A stretch of DNA of 64,000 nucleotides from Limnanthes douglasii subsp. nivea (GCA_036936605.1 JAUPFV010000001.1:115080771-115144770), one strand, 5' to 3'. Shown: positions 46,280-59,276, counted from the stretch's first letter. A program made the numbers and translations. Notes: a model not told the origin generated them from the sequence alone.

Positions 46280-48945
46280 ATTAAGGATATCAAGTACCAT
46301 GGAGCTTTCTTGGTAACAATCATATCCAAGAGAATAGAAGAGTTTGTTTCAATATCAATGTTGGTGATGTTTTTGTTATTACAAGTGATAAGACCATCTA
46401 ATAAAGCTCGACATTTAGCTAAAATGGCATCTTATGTCATAAACTCTACCAAAAGCCAATATTATATCTCTTTTGTTATCTCTGAGAATGCCACCACCTC
46501 TAGATTCACCATTAGATAAGCTAGGACCTTATTTGTTAAGTTTAACACTGTTTTCATTGGACATATGTAATTTGACTAAAGAGCAGTTGTTTTTCTTGTT
46601 TGAGTGCAAGTAACAGCAGATTTCTGAGACCACTTTTATTGTAAAAGAGGCCTTCATATTTGGCTTTATTTCTGGTTTTCCAGATATACCAGCAGATTAT
46701 AAGTGGTAATATGGTTCTTATATAAATATCCTACGAGGTTGACCAATACCATGTTTTGATTATGTGTAATAGAGACATATGTCTAGATAGATACCAAAAA
46801 TCTCTAAGAAACGTTTCCATATATGCCATGTTGTTTTATGCTCAACGAAAATATGTTTGGTGTTTTTCTTTGCTGAACAAAACTGACATTTGGATACTAA
46901 AGATATGTACCTGTTTTTGTAACATAGGATCAACAGGAAGTCAACCTTTTAGGAGTGTCCAAATTAGAAAAGAACATGTTTAGGAATTATAATGTTCTAA
47001 AGGCTTTTAATTGGTCTAGTTAGGTCTGACTTATCTCTAATGTTCCATACATGTTGTATTTATATTAAAATATCTATTGTTAGAGAGTATTTATTTGATT
47101 TTGTTTATAATGTTAATTTGAATTTTGAGCTTCTATATCTTAGCAATGTCTTTGGATATGACATAATGTCTTAGTTTAGCAATGTTCCATTCACCATTGT
47201 TCCACAACTGAGCAATAGATTCTTCAAAAGAATGATGGATGAACTGTATGGAATGAAATTAACCTTATCGCACCATCTTTTCATCTAAAAATCTATTTGA
47301 CCTTTTCCAACTGTCCAAAAGGTATATTGTTAAGACAAATCTCTAATGCTAGTTAGCATTTTTTATATCTTAGAGTTTTTAATTGAAGTTTTGAACTAAT
47401 AAAGGGTGAGCAATAAAACAATATAAGGATATAGTGAATTTGGCCCATATTGACGTATTGTCTCTGAACGTAAACTAGTTTTTACATGAGAAAACATCTT
47501 GGATTCCGACAATGTCCCTAATATTAATACTCACTTTAGAATAAGGCTTACATAATGATTTCCAAGAAGCCCGATTCATAGCTAATTTATCCTCTATAGT
47601 AGCCCAAAGTTGTTGAACATCCTTTCAAACTTGGGGATTATTTTCTTAGGTATAGTGCAACTTTGAAGGAAGTATATAGGCATGGTCATACAAAATATTA
47701 TATTAGAATGAGTCTGCCACTAAAAGAGAGTGTATTGACATCCCATTCAAGTATATTTGCTGAGAATTTATCTACTAGAAGATTGTAAGTATGAGCCTTA
47801 TTGTTTTAGTGGATAGGCACACCAATATATATTAAGGGAAGTTTCTTGTTTTTGAATCATGTTAAGTTTGTAAAGGAATTTAATTTGATTTGTGATATTT
47901 TTGCAGGAGTAATGATGGCAGATTTATCAGTATTGATGATCTGACCAGAATAATTTTCACATTGCTTCAAAAAATTACATACTTTGGTGATATGGTATAA
48001 GAACCGTTAATGAAATATAGAAATCATCAGCATGTGCTAAAAAATGTATACCCATAGAACTACTAGTTTCATAATGGAGACCAATATCTGTTTCAAATAG
48101 ATTTTTAAATCCCCTTATAATGAATTCTTCAGCTAGAATAAAGAGAATGAGAGATATATGATCTCTATGTCTAACATTATTTGATAATTGAAGAAACCAT
48201 GTAGTTGTCTATTGACTATGATTGAATATCTTACTGAATTAGTACTCTTTATCCAGTCAATCCATTTATTGTCAAATCCAAAAGCAGCTAAAACTTGGTA
48301 GATAAAGTCAAAAGGTAATTTTTTAAATGCCTTAGCCATATTAACTTTTAGCATTGCATTTCCACCTGTTGTTTTTTTATTGAGCTTTTGAGAAAGTTCT
48401 TGTTTTAACAAAATATTATCTTAAATATATCTACTTTTTACAAAGCGACGATGTTCCTCATAAATAAGTTTAGGCAGGATAGTATAAATTTTATCATTTA
48501 GTATATTTGACAAGATTTTTGTTGAAAATAGATCACAAACTAATGGACATAAAATATTTTTATGATTTAGGAGAATCAACTTTAGGGATTATACATATTT
48601 TTGTTGCATACACTCCTTAAGAGATTGGATAATCTTGAAATAAAGATACCATAACGCAGCAAAAGGTTCTTGTGGATAATATGCCAACAAGATAGGTAAA
48701 ATTTTGTGTTAAACCCATCTATTTTCGCAGGACTATTATCATTCAGTCTTTTCATTGTTGTATGTAATTCTTCTTCTCATGGTATTGATAAGAGCATGTT
48801 ATTGTCTTAATTTGTCACCAACGTAGGCATGATGTTTTCAATAACCAAATGTTTAGGTTGAGCATTGATGATATCTTTCAAATACTTTTCATGTGATGTT
48901 CTAATATCATTTTGTTTAGTGAGGCAAATGTCTCGATTTAAGATA
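46280..48945 (-). pseudogene. LINE ORF2, reverse transcriptase, zf-RVT and RNase H part
   Basis: At 48133-48411 the frame reads GNAMLKVNMAKAFKKLPFDF and LAAFGFDNKWIDWI, RT blocks with the first catalytic Asp in VNMAKAF context (here Asn precedes Met). About 48000-48060 gives FLAHADDF, the catalytic ADD. At 46700-46960 come zf-RVT pieces and LPLIICWYIWKTRNKAKYEG. About 46400-46510 gives GGILRDNKRDIILAFGR, the start of an RNase H domain, with later pieces to 46280. Many stops. A C-terminal RNase H is found in only some plant L1 lineages. Confidence 0.75.
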
Positions 48946-49024
48946 CCATGTGATCAAATCGAATATTTATGGATGTATACTAAAGTAATTCAGTTTTTAT
49001 CCGAATGGGCAGTTCGGACATAAT

Positions 49025-49847
49025 TGTTAAGAAACTAACAAGTTCTGCCAAAGTAGTCTACTGTGTTTTAGTCAAGAAAGAGATCACTTTATTCATCTAT
49101 AGGTTTTCCCTATTTATAATATACAGATGGGTATAGTTGTATTTGGTTACGCTAAAAGCGCTACTAACCCACTTTAACCATTATACCTATAATTGTGGAA
49201 CTAACAACTGTTACCACTATTATCCCTATAATCGTGGAATGACTAACACGCCCTAAACCCGTGGATTTAATCGTGTGTTAAAATTACAAATAAAATCTCT
49301 AAGTGCAATCTACACTTCAATCGGAGCTGAACTCTTATTTTTAGGAACACCAGAGTTGACCTAATTTGCTAAGCTCTAACTCGAGCTCGGAACCCAGTTT
49401 GATATGTTGTGCTGAGCTCGAGCTCACATATGACGCGCTCAGGTCCTTTCCTTTTACCACCTTTCTTGTTCTAGTCGATCAACTCTACTATGTCGTTATC
49501 GAGCTCATCTTGAGCTTGAATTCAGTCGATCTACTCTTATTTTACATCATCGAGCTTATCATGCTCTTAATTTCAGCAACACCATGCCTGCTTTTAAGTT
49601 TTCTTCCATTATCATGCTTTGTGCACCGTTGAGCTCGGTTCAATGACGAGCTCGGTATCCCTTTGAGATCATCCCCGTTATATGCCGATAACGTCAACCT
49701 GGTATTGCTCTCTTCCGCGTTATCCATTGTTGATGTTGACCTGATGTCGAGCTCATCCAAACCATAGACCTTGTTCTCTTCTGCTGCTCATCATAATCCC
49801 AACTCCCAGTGCTCCTTGTTCGTGTTCTGGGGAATCCCACCTTATCA
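49025..49847 (-). repeat. 3' LTR of gypsy C
   Basis: 823 bp, TG...CA. It contains many GAGCTC/CGAGCTCA words and ends CACCTTATCA. Confidence 0.93.
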
Positions 49848-50129
49848 GGGCTCCCCCTAGTTTAGAGGTTGATTAAGACATTATTTAACCTGTAAATTAT
49901 GAATTAAAAACTCTACTTATAATAATAATAATAATTTGAATCGTCATGTGTCTGCTTCTTTCTGACACGTGTCATCAAGACAAACGGCGGTTTTCCGACA
50001 ACGCCGTTTCCTGCAGTTTACCTTTTGGCGACTTAGCTTCCTAACACTATTTTCAAATAGACAATGATGTCATAACTTTCACGCGTTCGTGAAAACGTTC
50101 CATTACTCAAATAACTTCCTCATTTTGTT

Positions 50130-50136
50130 TATAAAA
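50130..50136 (+). promoter_or_regulatory. TATA box of the antisense gene in gypsy C
   Basis: TATAAAA in TTTTGTTTATAAAACC, about 270 bases before the ATG and about 280 bases from the 3' LTR. The leader between contains one probable intron. Confidence 0.5.
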
Positions 50137-50402
50137 CCATATTTCTACAAGTGTTCTACTTTATTCTTCTTGAAAAAACTCTCTGCAAACTTATTCTCAG
50201 GCGTTCACTTCTTTCCGTCGTTAACAACTTCTCAGGTAACATCCTTCTTCTTAACTCTTTCGCTTATATTGAATGTTGTAGATCACCCAATATTCAAGGT
50301 TTTAAAAACTTTAGTTGTAGATGTGTCCCCAAAATTGCTTGCCCTTACCATCACAATCGTTCTGATTTATGTCCTCCCCTAATTGCAGTTTGTAGGAAAA
50401 CC

Positions 50403-52898
50403 ATGGCACCCAAAAAGGGAGTGAGGAGAAAGGCCGCCAAAATTGCAGAATCCTCATACGAGGATGTGAACGACTTTGAAAACTATTTTTCTCAAATAGC
50501 TCCTAGATACAGTAATTTAGATGATGAGGGAATCGCCAATCTAAAGGAAAGATGAAATATTCCTGATAACATAACCATTAGGGCTCCCGGTTTAGGAGAG
50601 CATCCATATCACACACAGGAAACAGAAACTTGCCTCTTCACCATTTTGTTCTACTAGGGACTTAGGTTACCTCTCCCTGAACTAATTCATGACTAATTTA
50701 GTGTTTTGGGTATTTGCCCCACCCAGATGTCAGCAAACGGCTGGAGGCTGTTGTTCAGCATAGTCCTTAGTTCCCGCTTGTTAAACATTGAAATATGTTT
50801 ATCAGACCTCCTTTCGGGTACCAATGTAACCAAGATAGCCAAAACTCCCTTCTTCTACACCCATTTTAAAGGGATTAAAAAGATTGTAGAACTACCCAAC
50901 TCTGATAGGAATTGGAAAAATTCATTTGTCTTTGTTTCGGGTAATTGGGAACACAAGAACCCTACCCTAAATCTTCAACTAGAACGCCAATGGAAGAAAT
51001 ATTGTAAGCCTTGTTTTCATTTTGTAGGGAAATATTAATTTGCTCGAACTGTTTGATCATACCTTGTGTCTTCAGGTGAACTTTCAAATCAGACTTGGTC
51101 GAAAGAAGGAAGACCAGACGATTACGTAAATCCCCTGATCAAAGTTAGCTGGTTATTCTTTGAAACCTGGCAACAAGACCCCAAAAATTTGTTCACTCGA
51201 TACAACTATCTACGATCAGGACTGTGGCCCATTCCTAAACTCAGTACATCAGAAGGGGAAGGAATCAAAATGGCAGAGGGCTCTAAAGCTACCATGGACC
51301 GTCTCAAGATGATTTTAGAAAAGAAGCTCCGTAAGCAAAAACGTCCTGGCGTTTTGACTGGCAGTTCATCAAGTCACACGCAAAGCTAGCGAAGCTAGGG
51401 ATTCTTCCTCTGCAGCTCTCTCCATTGATCAAGGCAATGACGGCGGTAAAGAGAAAGAGAGGGTTGTCGAGAAAAATGAAAAAGAAGCACCCCATGTGCC
51501 TGCAGCTGCTCAACCCACTGACCATCAAGCAGAGAAATAAAATGAAGATGAAGAGACTAAGTCTGGTTCCTTTGACACGAGGAGGAAGTTAAAATAAAAG
51601 GTAATTGAAGTTGTTCCTCTAACCACCAAAAAATTTATAATCCGGGATAAACAAAGTGAGTGCAATGAAGCCACTTCTAATGAAGGAGAAAGTCCTCTTA
51701 ACCCATCAATAAAGGAAGCTATTGAAGGACAAAATCCTTGTGGGGCTAAGGAGATAGTCGATCTGGCTAATTCTGAGGAGAATGACCATGGAGCTGAAAA
51801 AGATACAGTGTTGCAACCCCCCACACATACGACTTCAGCTCATCAACTAACACTGAGCTCATCTGTAGGAGCTCAAGCTCCCTCTGTGGAGAACACTGAA
51901 AGGATTAACCCTACCGATAATGCTGCGGAGACCAGCCAACAAAGGGTACCTATAGGGGAGCGCCCAAAGGTGCAAGTTCTACGTCATTCCTCCTATATGC
52001 TCGAGCAACTACGCAGGACACCTGACATGTCCTATTATGATAAAGTGTCCAACGTAGAGCTCTTACAAAGACAAATAGAGCTAGCTATCGAGGTAAAACC
52101 TGTTAACTCATACATTTAAAATTGTATACTACATATGCATATTTACCTTCATTGTTGAACGTTTAGATACAGCATAACTCATTCATCTTGAGTTATCGGA
52201 ATATGTCTTCTGCTGATGTGTCTGCGATGGAGAGATGGAAGCCTGAAGCTATGTTTTTTGGATCTTCCAAATTTTGCACCGCTGAAATCCACCGTTTGAG
52301 GCATGCATATTCCTCAGCCAAAGTTGTGAAACACGAGGCCTTGGATGCTAAAGCCGCGTTAGAGAAAGTGGTTGCATCTCTACAAGAAACTGTGTTGTGC
52401 AATGACCAACGTGTCACGACTCTCTCTGAAAACCATAAGATGGTGGTAAATTAGAACAAGAACCTTCAGAAGAGGAACTGCGATCTGCAAATGCAGAGTG
52501 TTAAACTGCTTGACAGGGCTAACTACCAGGCAAACAGGGTAGAGGAACTAGCAGATCAAATTGCTGCTCTAACTGCTAAAGTGAGCAAATCGACTAAGGA
52601 AGTCGAAGAAGGGCGTACGCAGCTCGAGCGGGAACAAAAACCACGGCAATAAAAGATAAACACAGTTGTTGAGGAGAGGGAAACACAACTGTTCGCAGCT
52701 GCAACTGACATGATTGCCACAGAGAACCAAAAAGCTGTTGCAGAATTGATGGCCCTGAATCCTGGTCTGAACCTAGGCTCATTTGGTCACCTTTTACAGC
52801 CTCCTGCCCCGACCTCGATCATGGCCCGAGAGAAAAGCACAGAGAGTAACACTGTCATGGGTCCTTCCGTACAATTACCCCCGAGTGGGTCTAAGTAA
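50403..52898 (+). pseudogene. Antisense Transposase_28-like / coiled-coil gene of gypsy C
   Basis: TATA box at 50130-50136, a leader with an intron (CTCAG|GTAACA to ATTGCAG), then ATG at 50403: MAPKKGVRRKAAKIAESS. The following region gives LGICPTQMSANGWRLLFSIV, FFYTHFKGIKKI and NWKNSFVFVSGNWE, the Transposase_28 ('putative gypsy type transposon') core. Then come QTWSKEGRPDD, LFTRYNYLRSGLWPIP, an acidic region (51.4-52.0 kb), VELLQRQIELAIE with a splice site, and a coiled coil (52.2-52.7 kb). The stop is at 52896-52898. A few in-frame stops (about 50555, 50660, 51390, 52454, 52650) are present. It runs opposite to gag-pol and ends towards it. Its function is unknown. Antisense genes at this place are known in Tat-lineage gypsy elements. 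Confidence 0.7.
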
Positions 52899-52919
52899 TT
52901 TTCATGCTTACTTATTGAA

Positions 52920-53472
52920 CTCAACTGGTGTCTTTTTTTTTGTTAAACTTATGGTACTGCTTGCAGTATCTGGACCCCACTATTTTAAATTGATGCATAC
53001 TTTTCTTTAATCATTATTACAAACGTATGTTGATAAATGTAGACTATATGTGTGCTGAGTTATCCGGAGACTTTTTATAACCCCAAGCTTAGTATGGCTC
53101 ATTACGTAGCTTAGACAACATGTGTCAAGATAGCTTTTTTGTGGAGAGATCCTATGAACCCTATTGCGTGGTCTTTTCAGACTTGGTCTTTGATCAATTC
53201 GCTAATATACTCAGTACACATTATAGACACGGTATGGTCATTACGTAGCCCGTAGACATGGCCAATTATCCTGTTCGCGTTTATAGTGACTTAGTCTGGA
53301 CTCAGTATGGTCTGTTGCGTAGCCTTACGAAGGCGTGGCCATTGACCCATTCGCTGGTTATAAAAGTAAAACTCACACACACATTTGGCGAAACAATAAA
53401 TTATATTAAAAAGACTCAAAAGTTTGTTCGTAAATGCCTCAGTAAAAAACCTCCCCGCGCCATCTTTACATC
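52920..53472. other. Spacer between pol end and antisense gene of gypsy C
   Basis: It has imperfect repeats of GTATGGTC/TATGGCTCATTACGTAGC...TAGACA at about 53090, 53230 and 53310. Otherwise non-coding. Confidence 0.5.
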
Positions 53473-53719
53473 TTATACATTTTGGCGATACAATTTTAGG
53501 TGATTAACATTCCAAGGATGCTTGAGTGCTTGACCTTCTTGGTCTGCTAATCTACACGCGCCATGGTGTCATGCTGATATAACTGAGTACGGGCCTTCCC
53601 AATTTGTTCCTAACTTACCACCTGCGCCGCTTCCCAATTTGGACCGAACTCATTTTTAGCTCGCTTATGCTAGGTAGACCCATGTCCAGTAGCCAAACTT
53701 CCCCCTGGTATGGTTAGTA
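53473..53719 (-). pseudogene. C-terminal scrap of gypsy integrase joined to gag
   Basis: Minus frames read NWEGPY, then HGACRLADQEGQ and HPWNVNHLKLYRQNV, ending at a stop at 53473-53475. This is the last 60 or so residues of gypsy pol (NWEGPY...L...G...WN..HLK.YY). It comes about 150 bases after the gag knuckle, so protease, RT, RNase H and most of integrase have been removed by one internal deletion. Confidence 0.7.
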
Positions 53720-54840
53720 ACCACTGCTGCTTATTAGCTTCTTGCCCCTCTCCAAGTGCTGGTTTTCAGTATTTAAAGGGCGGGCTTCTTCATGTTGATC
53801 TGGTTGAGTTCGTTTGATATACTAAATCAACTCACCATTGTCTATCAATCGCTGTATTTCATCCTTTAGCTACAAGCATTCATCAGTCGAGTGCCCATGG
53901 TCATGGTGATACGCACAATAGTACTTATTAGATCGTTTAAACGCAAATGCGCTTATTTTTTGCAGAGCTTGGTACCTCGTACGCCCCTTTGTTCGGTCAT
54001 AGATTACCGAAATAGCCTCGGTCAATAGAGTGAAACGTCTATTAGGTTGGTCGAGTTGTTGAGGTCTTCGATTGTAGTATCTCCTTGGTCGATCTTCGAA
54101 CTTTTTCCGTTCTGATCCACCATCTGTGACCTCTGGCTCACGCCGCTCGAGTGGCGTTCCTCTTCTAGCATCTTCAACTCTGATAAAAATGTCTGTTCTT
54201 GCAAGCAGATCTCCCATGTTTTCAGTAGGGAACCTGATAAGATCTGCATATAGCTCCCCTCTCCTATCGAGCCTTCGTTTCAAAGAGGCCACCGCCATGT
54301 TCTCAGCTAGATCTAGTAAAGCATTCATGGGATGAACAAATTGTCTAACATAAGTTTTGAGAGACTCACCTCGACGTTGATAAAGATACATGATCGAATC
54401 TCGCTCGCGTTTGAGTTCCTTATTGTCCACGAGCCTCTCTTTCTAAACACTTTCCATAGTCCAGCAAAATCATAGATAGACCCTTTCGGCAAGCTACTAA
54501 ACCAATCCATAGCGTTACCCTTAAGGGTCGTGGACAGTGCTCGGTATAGCATTGCATCCTCAGAATTGAAAGCCATCATCATGTTTCTGAACTACTCTAA
54601 GTGCCTTTCTGGGTCCCATGTTCCGTCATAAGCTTCCATCCTGAATGGATTAAATTTTCTCGGGAGTTGGACCTCCAGGATTTTCTCTGAAAATGGTAAT
54701 TCCTTCAATATATAAGCTGATAATTTCGGGCGGATCTGGTTATAACGAAGGTCCTCGTCCTCTCGGGCTTGTTTGGTAGATGTTTGCTTGGCCTCATCAC
54801 GTGATCCTCTGTTATGATTTCCCCCCGCTTTCACGTTCAC
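53720..54840 (-). pseudogene. Gypsy C gag
   Basis: At 54592-54840 frames carry LKELPFSEKILEVQLPRKFN and PFRMEAYDGTWDPERHL. At 54325-54582 comes the capsid piece MLYRALSTTLKGNAMDWFSS. At 53870-54430 an open 186-codon frame gives SIMYLYQRRGESLKTYVRQF, an Arg-rich tail and the zinc-knuckle-like CAYHHDHGHSTDECLQ. This is the standard retrotrans_gag layout. A stop near 54592 and a frame change near 54430 break it. Confidence 0.85.
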
Positions 54841-55375
54841 CTTCTCGTTTTTCGTCTTTTCTAGAAGAGTGGTCAGTCCTGTTAACCTTGCTTGCCTCTA
54901 GCCCTGATGGCTGATGAGTCTTGCTTGCACCCTTGATTCTCACAGTTAAAGCATAAATAGCATCATTCATACCTGCCATGGTAGCATGTATAGCTTGCTA
55001 TCTAGCGTCACGTTCAAACACTATTTTTAGCTGCTCTTTATGAAAATTTTGAAGTCGTTGCTCCAGTTAGAGAATCGTCGAGTCATTCGTTGGTACGACT
55101 TCTATAGCTCTTTGGGCTCCCAACACATTATCAGTTTGATGAGGATGAGTCTCTTCCTTGGGAGCAGTGCATGTTTGGACGAGAGGTCCCTCTGCTACCA
55201 CCGTTGATGGGGGTATCAAAGGATTGATCTCTTAAGGAATTGTAGGGTCGAGACGACTTACGGTTCTCCTCCGATGAATTGTTGTTTCGTTAGTTTCCTG
55301 ATTATCTCTCTCAATTCCTGACCTAGTGACCACCATGGTGATTGGTTAAAGATTTCCCACAGATTGCGCCAAATT

Positions 55376-56200
55376 TGTTAAGAAACTAACAAGTTCTGCC
55401 AAAGTAGTCTACTATGTTTTAGTCAAGAAAGAGATCACTTTATTCATCAATAGGTTTTCCCTATTTATAATATACAGACGAGTGGGTAGTTACATTTGGT
55501 TACGCTAAAAGCGCCACTAACCCACTTTAACCATTATCCCTATAATTGTGGAACTAACAACTGTTACCACTATTATCCCTATAATCGTGGAATAACTAAC
55601 ACACTCTAAACCCGTGGATTTAATCGTGTGTTAACATTACAAATAAAAGCTCTAAGTGCAATCTACACTTCAATCGGAGCTGAACTCTTCTTTTTAGAAA
55701 CACCAGAGTTGACCTAATTCGCTGAGCTCAAACTCAAGCTCAGAACCCAGTTTGATCTATTATGCTGAGCTCGAGCTCACTTATGACGCGCTCAGGTCCT
55801 TTATTTTTACCACCTTCCTTGTTCTAGTCGATCAACTCTACTATGTTGTTATCGAGCTCATCTTGAGCTTGAATTCAGTCGATTAACTCTTCTTTTACAT
55901 CATCGAACTCATCATGATCTTGAGTTCAGCAACACCATGCATGTTCTTAAGTTTGCTTTCATTATCATGCTCTGTGCACCGTTGAGCTCGATTCAATGAC
56001 GAGCTCAGTATCTCTTTGAGATCATCCCCGTTATCTGCCAATAACGTCAACCTATTATTGCTCTCTTCCGCGTTATCCATTGTTGATGTTAACCTGATGT
56101 CGAGCTCATCCAAACCATAGAGCTTGTTCTCTTCTTCTGTTCATCATAATCCCAACTCCCAGTGCTCCTTGCTCGTGTCCTGGGAAATCCCCCCTTATCA
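55376..56200 (-). repeat. 5' LTR of gypsy C
   Basis: 825 bp. It matches the other LTR closely over its full length, with only scattered substitutions, which makes this the youngest LTR insertion in the window by eye. Confidence 0.93.
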
Positions 56201-56205
56201 ATAAT

Positions 56206-56496
56206 GAACAAAACTCAAGTGGACCTATAACTCAGTTGTTTGCCTAGCACCTTAGTTCTTGGGCTTGGGGGCTCATGTGATTGACCTGAATATAAGATAT
56301 GACCCGTTTGGCCCATGAGTCAATTAAAAAGTATAAATACCCTAACTAACAACATTAAATAAGTTGGACTTTTTCTAGGAACATTAAATACAAGAATACA
56401 CCATATTTCTCTCACTAATATCTCCTTATATACTTAATATTAACTTGCTAAGGGATTTTCCCTCTTTTACCCCTAAACCAGATTTTTCCATCACCA
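56206..56496 (+). repeat. Left LTR of gypsy B, second part
   Basis: It continues the 74 bases at 48951-49024 after the nested element. It matches 59350-59639 with scattered differences, for example AAACTCAAGTGGACCTAT and TTGGACTTTTTCTAGGAACA in both. Confidence 0.88.
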
Positions 56497-56585
56497 AATT
56501 GGCGGCCACAATGGGAGCTAAAGGGACCTGAATAGCTCTATTTAAAACCTTACTTGTAATTCGAGGTTTGGAAATATTTGGGATA

Positions 56586-59276
56586 TGGATACCAATATAC
56601 AAGAAGTGATACCTCATGAAAATGAAGTACTAAGAGGTGAGAATGAGCATGTTAATATGTCTCATGCCAATCACAACACGGAGGAAAGATCAATTATGCA
56701 AGATGAGCGTGACTAGTTGAGAACTAAGATTGAAGCACTAAGAGCCCAAAGACAAACTGAAAAGATATTAAAAGAAAAATCTGATGTTTGAGGTATATCT
56801 ACAGATAAGCCTAGTGATAATAATAAGCAAGAATAAGAAATCCCCAAAGGCTCATATTAACTCTAAAAGGTGCATCGAGCTAAACAAGTAATGGGTGCAT
56901 CGGATTCTTCTGATAGTTCAAAAACTGCTTCGGAATCTGATGGGTCTTCTTCATGAGTAGGGTCTTCAGAAAAATAAAATAAGGTTAACAAAGAAACACT
57001 CGAGGAAAAGAGATAGGAAAGGCAAGATAAAAATGAATGAATATCAAGGAAGAATAAAGGGGTCGGCAGATCACGGTATTGATCATCTACTAAGTGATCA
57101 ATTTGCTACCTAGTCTAAACTAGGTCTATTTCACATTCCTGATGAAGATATAGTATTTAGATGTACCTGTAATTGGAGGCAATCACATTTATCCGCAAAA
57201 ATACTCTCCGAACATCTGCCCCAGCACTTTGACAGCTTCAAAATAGAAAAGTATGATAAAAAGTAAAGACCTTGATAACCACCTTGAGTTGTTCAAAAAA
57301 ATTATGATGAAATTTGATAATGATGACGGTAAACTTTTGTGCCAGGTTTTCTCACAAAATTATAAAGGGAGTGCATTAAAATGGTATAATAGTTTACCAC
57401 AAGGATCTATAAAGAACTTTGATCTGTTTTGGATGGTATTTTGGAGACAATTCGTGGGGAATAATGAGCTTAAAGGGAATTTTGGCACTATCATCCATGC
57501 TCCTAAGATTCGAATAAATATTTGAAAGAATACATCAGTATTTTGCGAATGAAAGGAACAAATTTGCCGATTATTTTGGACAAGTGCTTATCACCTTTCT
57601 AATGAAAGGTTTAAATCCGAGTGAGTTGGCTCTCGGAAAAAAGCAATGACATGGGGTGGATTATTGAACTAGGTCAGAAAATAGATTACGGTGGAGAAAA
57701 CTAAGAAATCTATGGTACCGCGCCAAAATAGATCAACTCCTACAGCATCAATCCCACAATCCAATACTCAATCCCAAGCTACAGTCAATTAGAGGCCTAA
57801 ACATTCTGGACGGGGTTCACATCGACTAAGACAGAATCAATCAAGTCAAGCCCAACAATCTAAACCCAAGGGGTCTGTGGATTCAACTTGAATGATTTGT
57901 CAAACTGGGTGAAAGTGTAGATAATATTTATGATAAAATAAATAATCTTGTGCATTTTAGAAAGTGAATCCCAATTCAGTCTCCTAGAGGGAATTAGAAT
58001 ACTTTCTTTTACAAGTACCACAATGATGTGGGTCATGATATCCATGATTTCATCGCTCTAAAACAAGAAGTACATAATTTAGTTGAGAGAGAAAAATCGT
58101 CAGCTTTTGTTAAAAACAAGGGAGAAACCGGCAAGTCAGTGTTCAATCTCAATCTAATACGAATATAACAAGAGCAACATTATCAAATGGTCCAGGTTAA
58201 ATTATGGGTGCATCAAGACAAGAAGATGTTATGGTCATTAAAAAAAGGCTTGATGTGGATTCAAAATATCTAGACCTTGATCCAGATCGGAACCAAGTTG
58301 GGATCATAGTGGAGAAGACTTCAACGGTATCCGATCTATGTGAATTCTTTGAATCTTTAACCATTTTAGAGGAGATACTATGACTACACACCCTCAATGT
58401 TTTCAAAAAAGAGACATGTAAATAGCCTAACAACCTAGTTGGAGGGAAAAATGTATACATACAATTATCAAATCCCTGCTTTATTCATTGTTTTTTATGA
58501 AAAATGATTTAAGAGAATTTCCATGCCCACATGAAGATGATTTAAGGGATTTTTCATGCCCACATGAAGATGGTGTGGTAATAAGGGGCATCCATCGGAG
58601 GTAATGATATACGTTATATTTTAATTGATACGAGCAGTTCAGTGAATACATTATTTCTGTTGACTTATAAAAAAATAAAGAACCCCTCAATCATCCAACG
58701 TTCAAATAGGTCCATAGTAGGATTTACCGGGAACCCAGCCTATGTAATTGGGGAATTTGAAGAAGATGTCTTGTTGGTAATAGGGCCATCTAAAAATATG
58801 GTAAGGGTATTATTTATGATAGTTGATTTTCCGACATCCTATAATGTCATATTTGGTAGATCTTGGTTATCTAGGATGCATGTGGTGGTTTCGATATTCT
58901 GCCAATGTTTGAAATATGTTGTGGGAGGACAAGTGGGCCTCGTCCGAAGTAGCCAAAAGGTAGCTCGTGAATGTTATATCACAGCTCTTGCTTGAAAATC
59001 ATTAGTAATAACAAAGGTTGACAAAGAATAGCAATTTTTGGAGCCTTCTGACAGCCAAAACGAGATAGATGATCCAAGAGAGGCTCCTAGTGCGGTAATC
59101 TTAATTGAAGAAGTTACAACTCATTGTTTGGATGAAGGTAAAAGTGCCAGGGTCGGATCTAGACTACCATTAGAGCTAAAAGAAAAATTATTGTCTTTTT
59201 TATCTAATAATCTACATGTGCTTGCATGGTGCAACGATGATGTGACCCTGGAGTCTGATCTGCTAAATTTCTAGGG
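56586..59276 (+). pseudogene. Gypsy B gag and protease
   Basis: A frame starting MDTNIQEVIPHENE at 56586 begins gag about 90 bases after the primer site. The capsid region is at 57253-57525 (LLCQVFSQNYKGSALKWYNS, LPQGSIKNFDLFWMVF). The zinc-knuckle spacer near 58010-58080 is YKYHNDVGHDIHDFIALKQE. The protease region is at 58610-58990 (NVIFGRSWLSRMHV). The linker that precedes RT follows at 59038-59274 (LPLELKEKLLSFLSNNLHVL) and then stops. RT never appears before the LTR. Frame breaks are many. A 33-bp duplication (CATGCCCACATGAAGATG...) sits at about 58515-58575. Confidence 0.75.

Larger units (their letters stand above)
49025..56200 (-). mobile_element. Gypsy element C: gag, pol remnant and antisense gene, nested in gypsy B
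   Basis: The LTRs 49025-49847 and 55376-56200 (823 and 825 bp) run TGTTAAG to TTATCA and are very similar. The target duplication is ATAAT (49020-49024 and 56201-56205). On minus, the primer site TTTGGCGCAATCTGTGGGAA (about 55374-55355) follows the 5' LTR. A polypurine tract (minus CTAGGGGGAGCCC, about 49848-49860) precedes the 3' LTR. Gag is on minus at the right. A scrap of the integrase C-terminus follows directly, with all else of pol missing. The remaining 2.8 kb holds a plus-strand (antisense) multi-exon gene. Confidence 0.92.
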
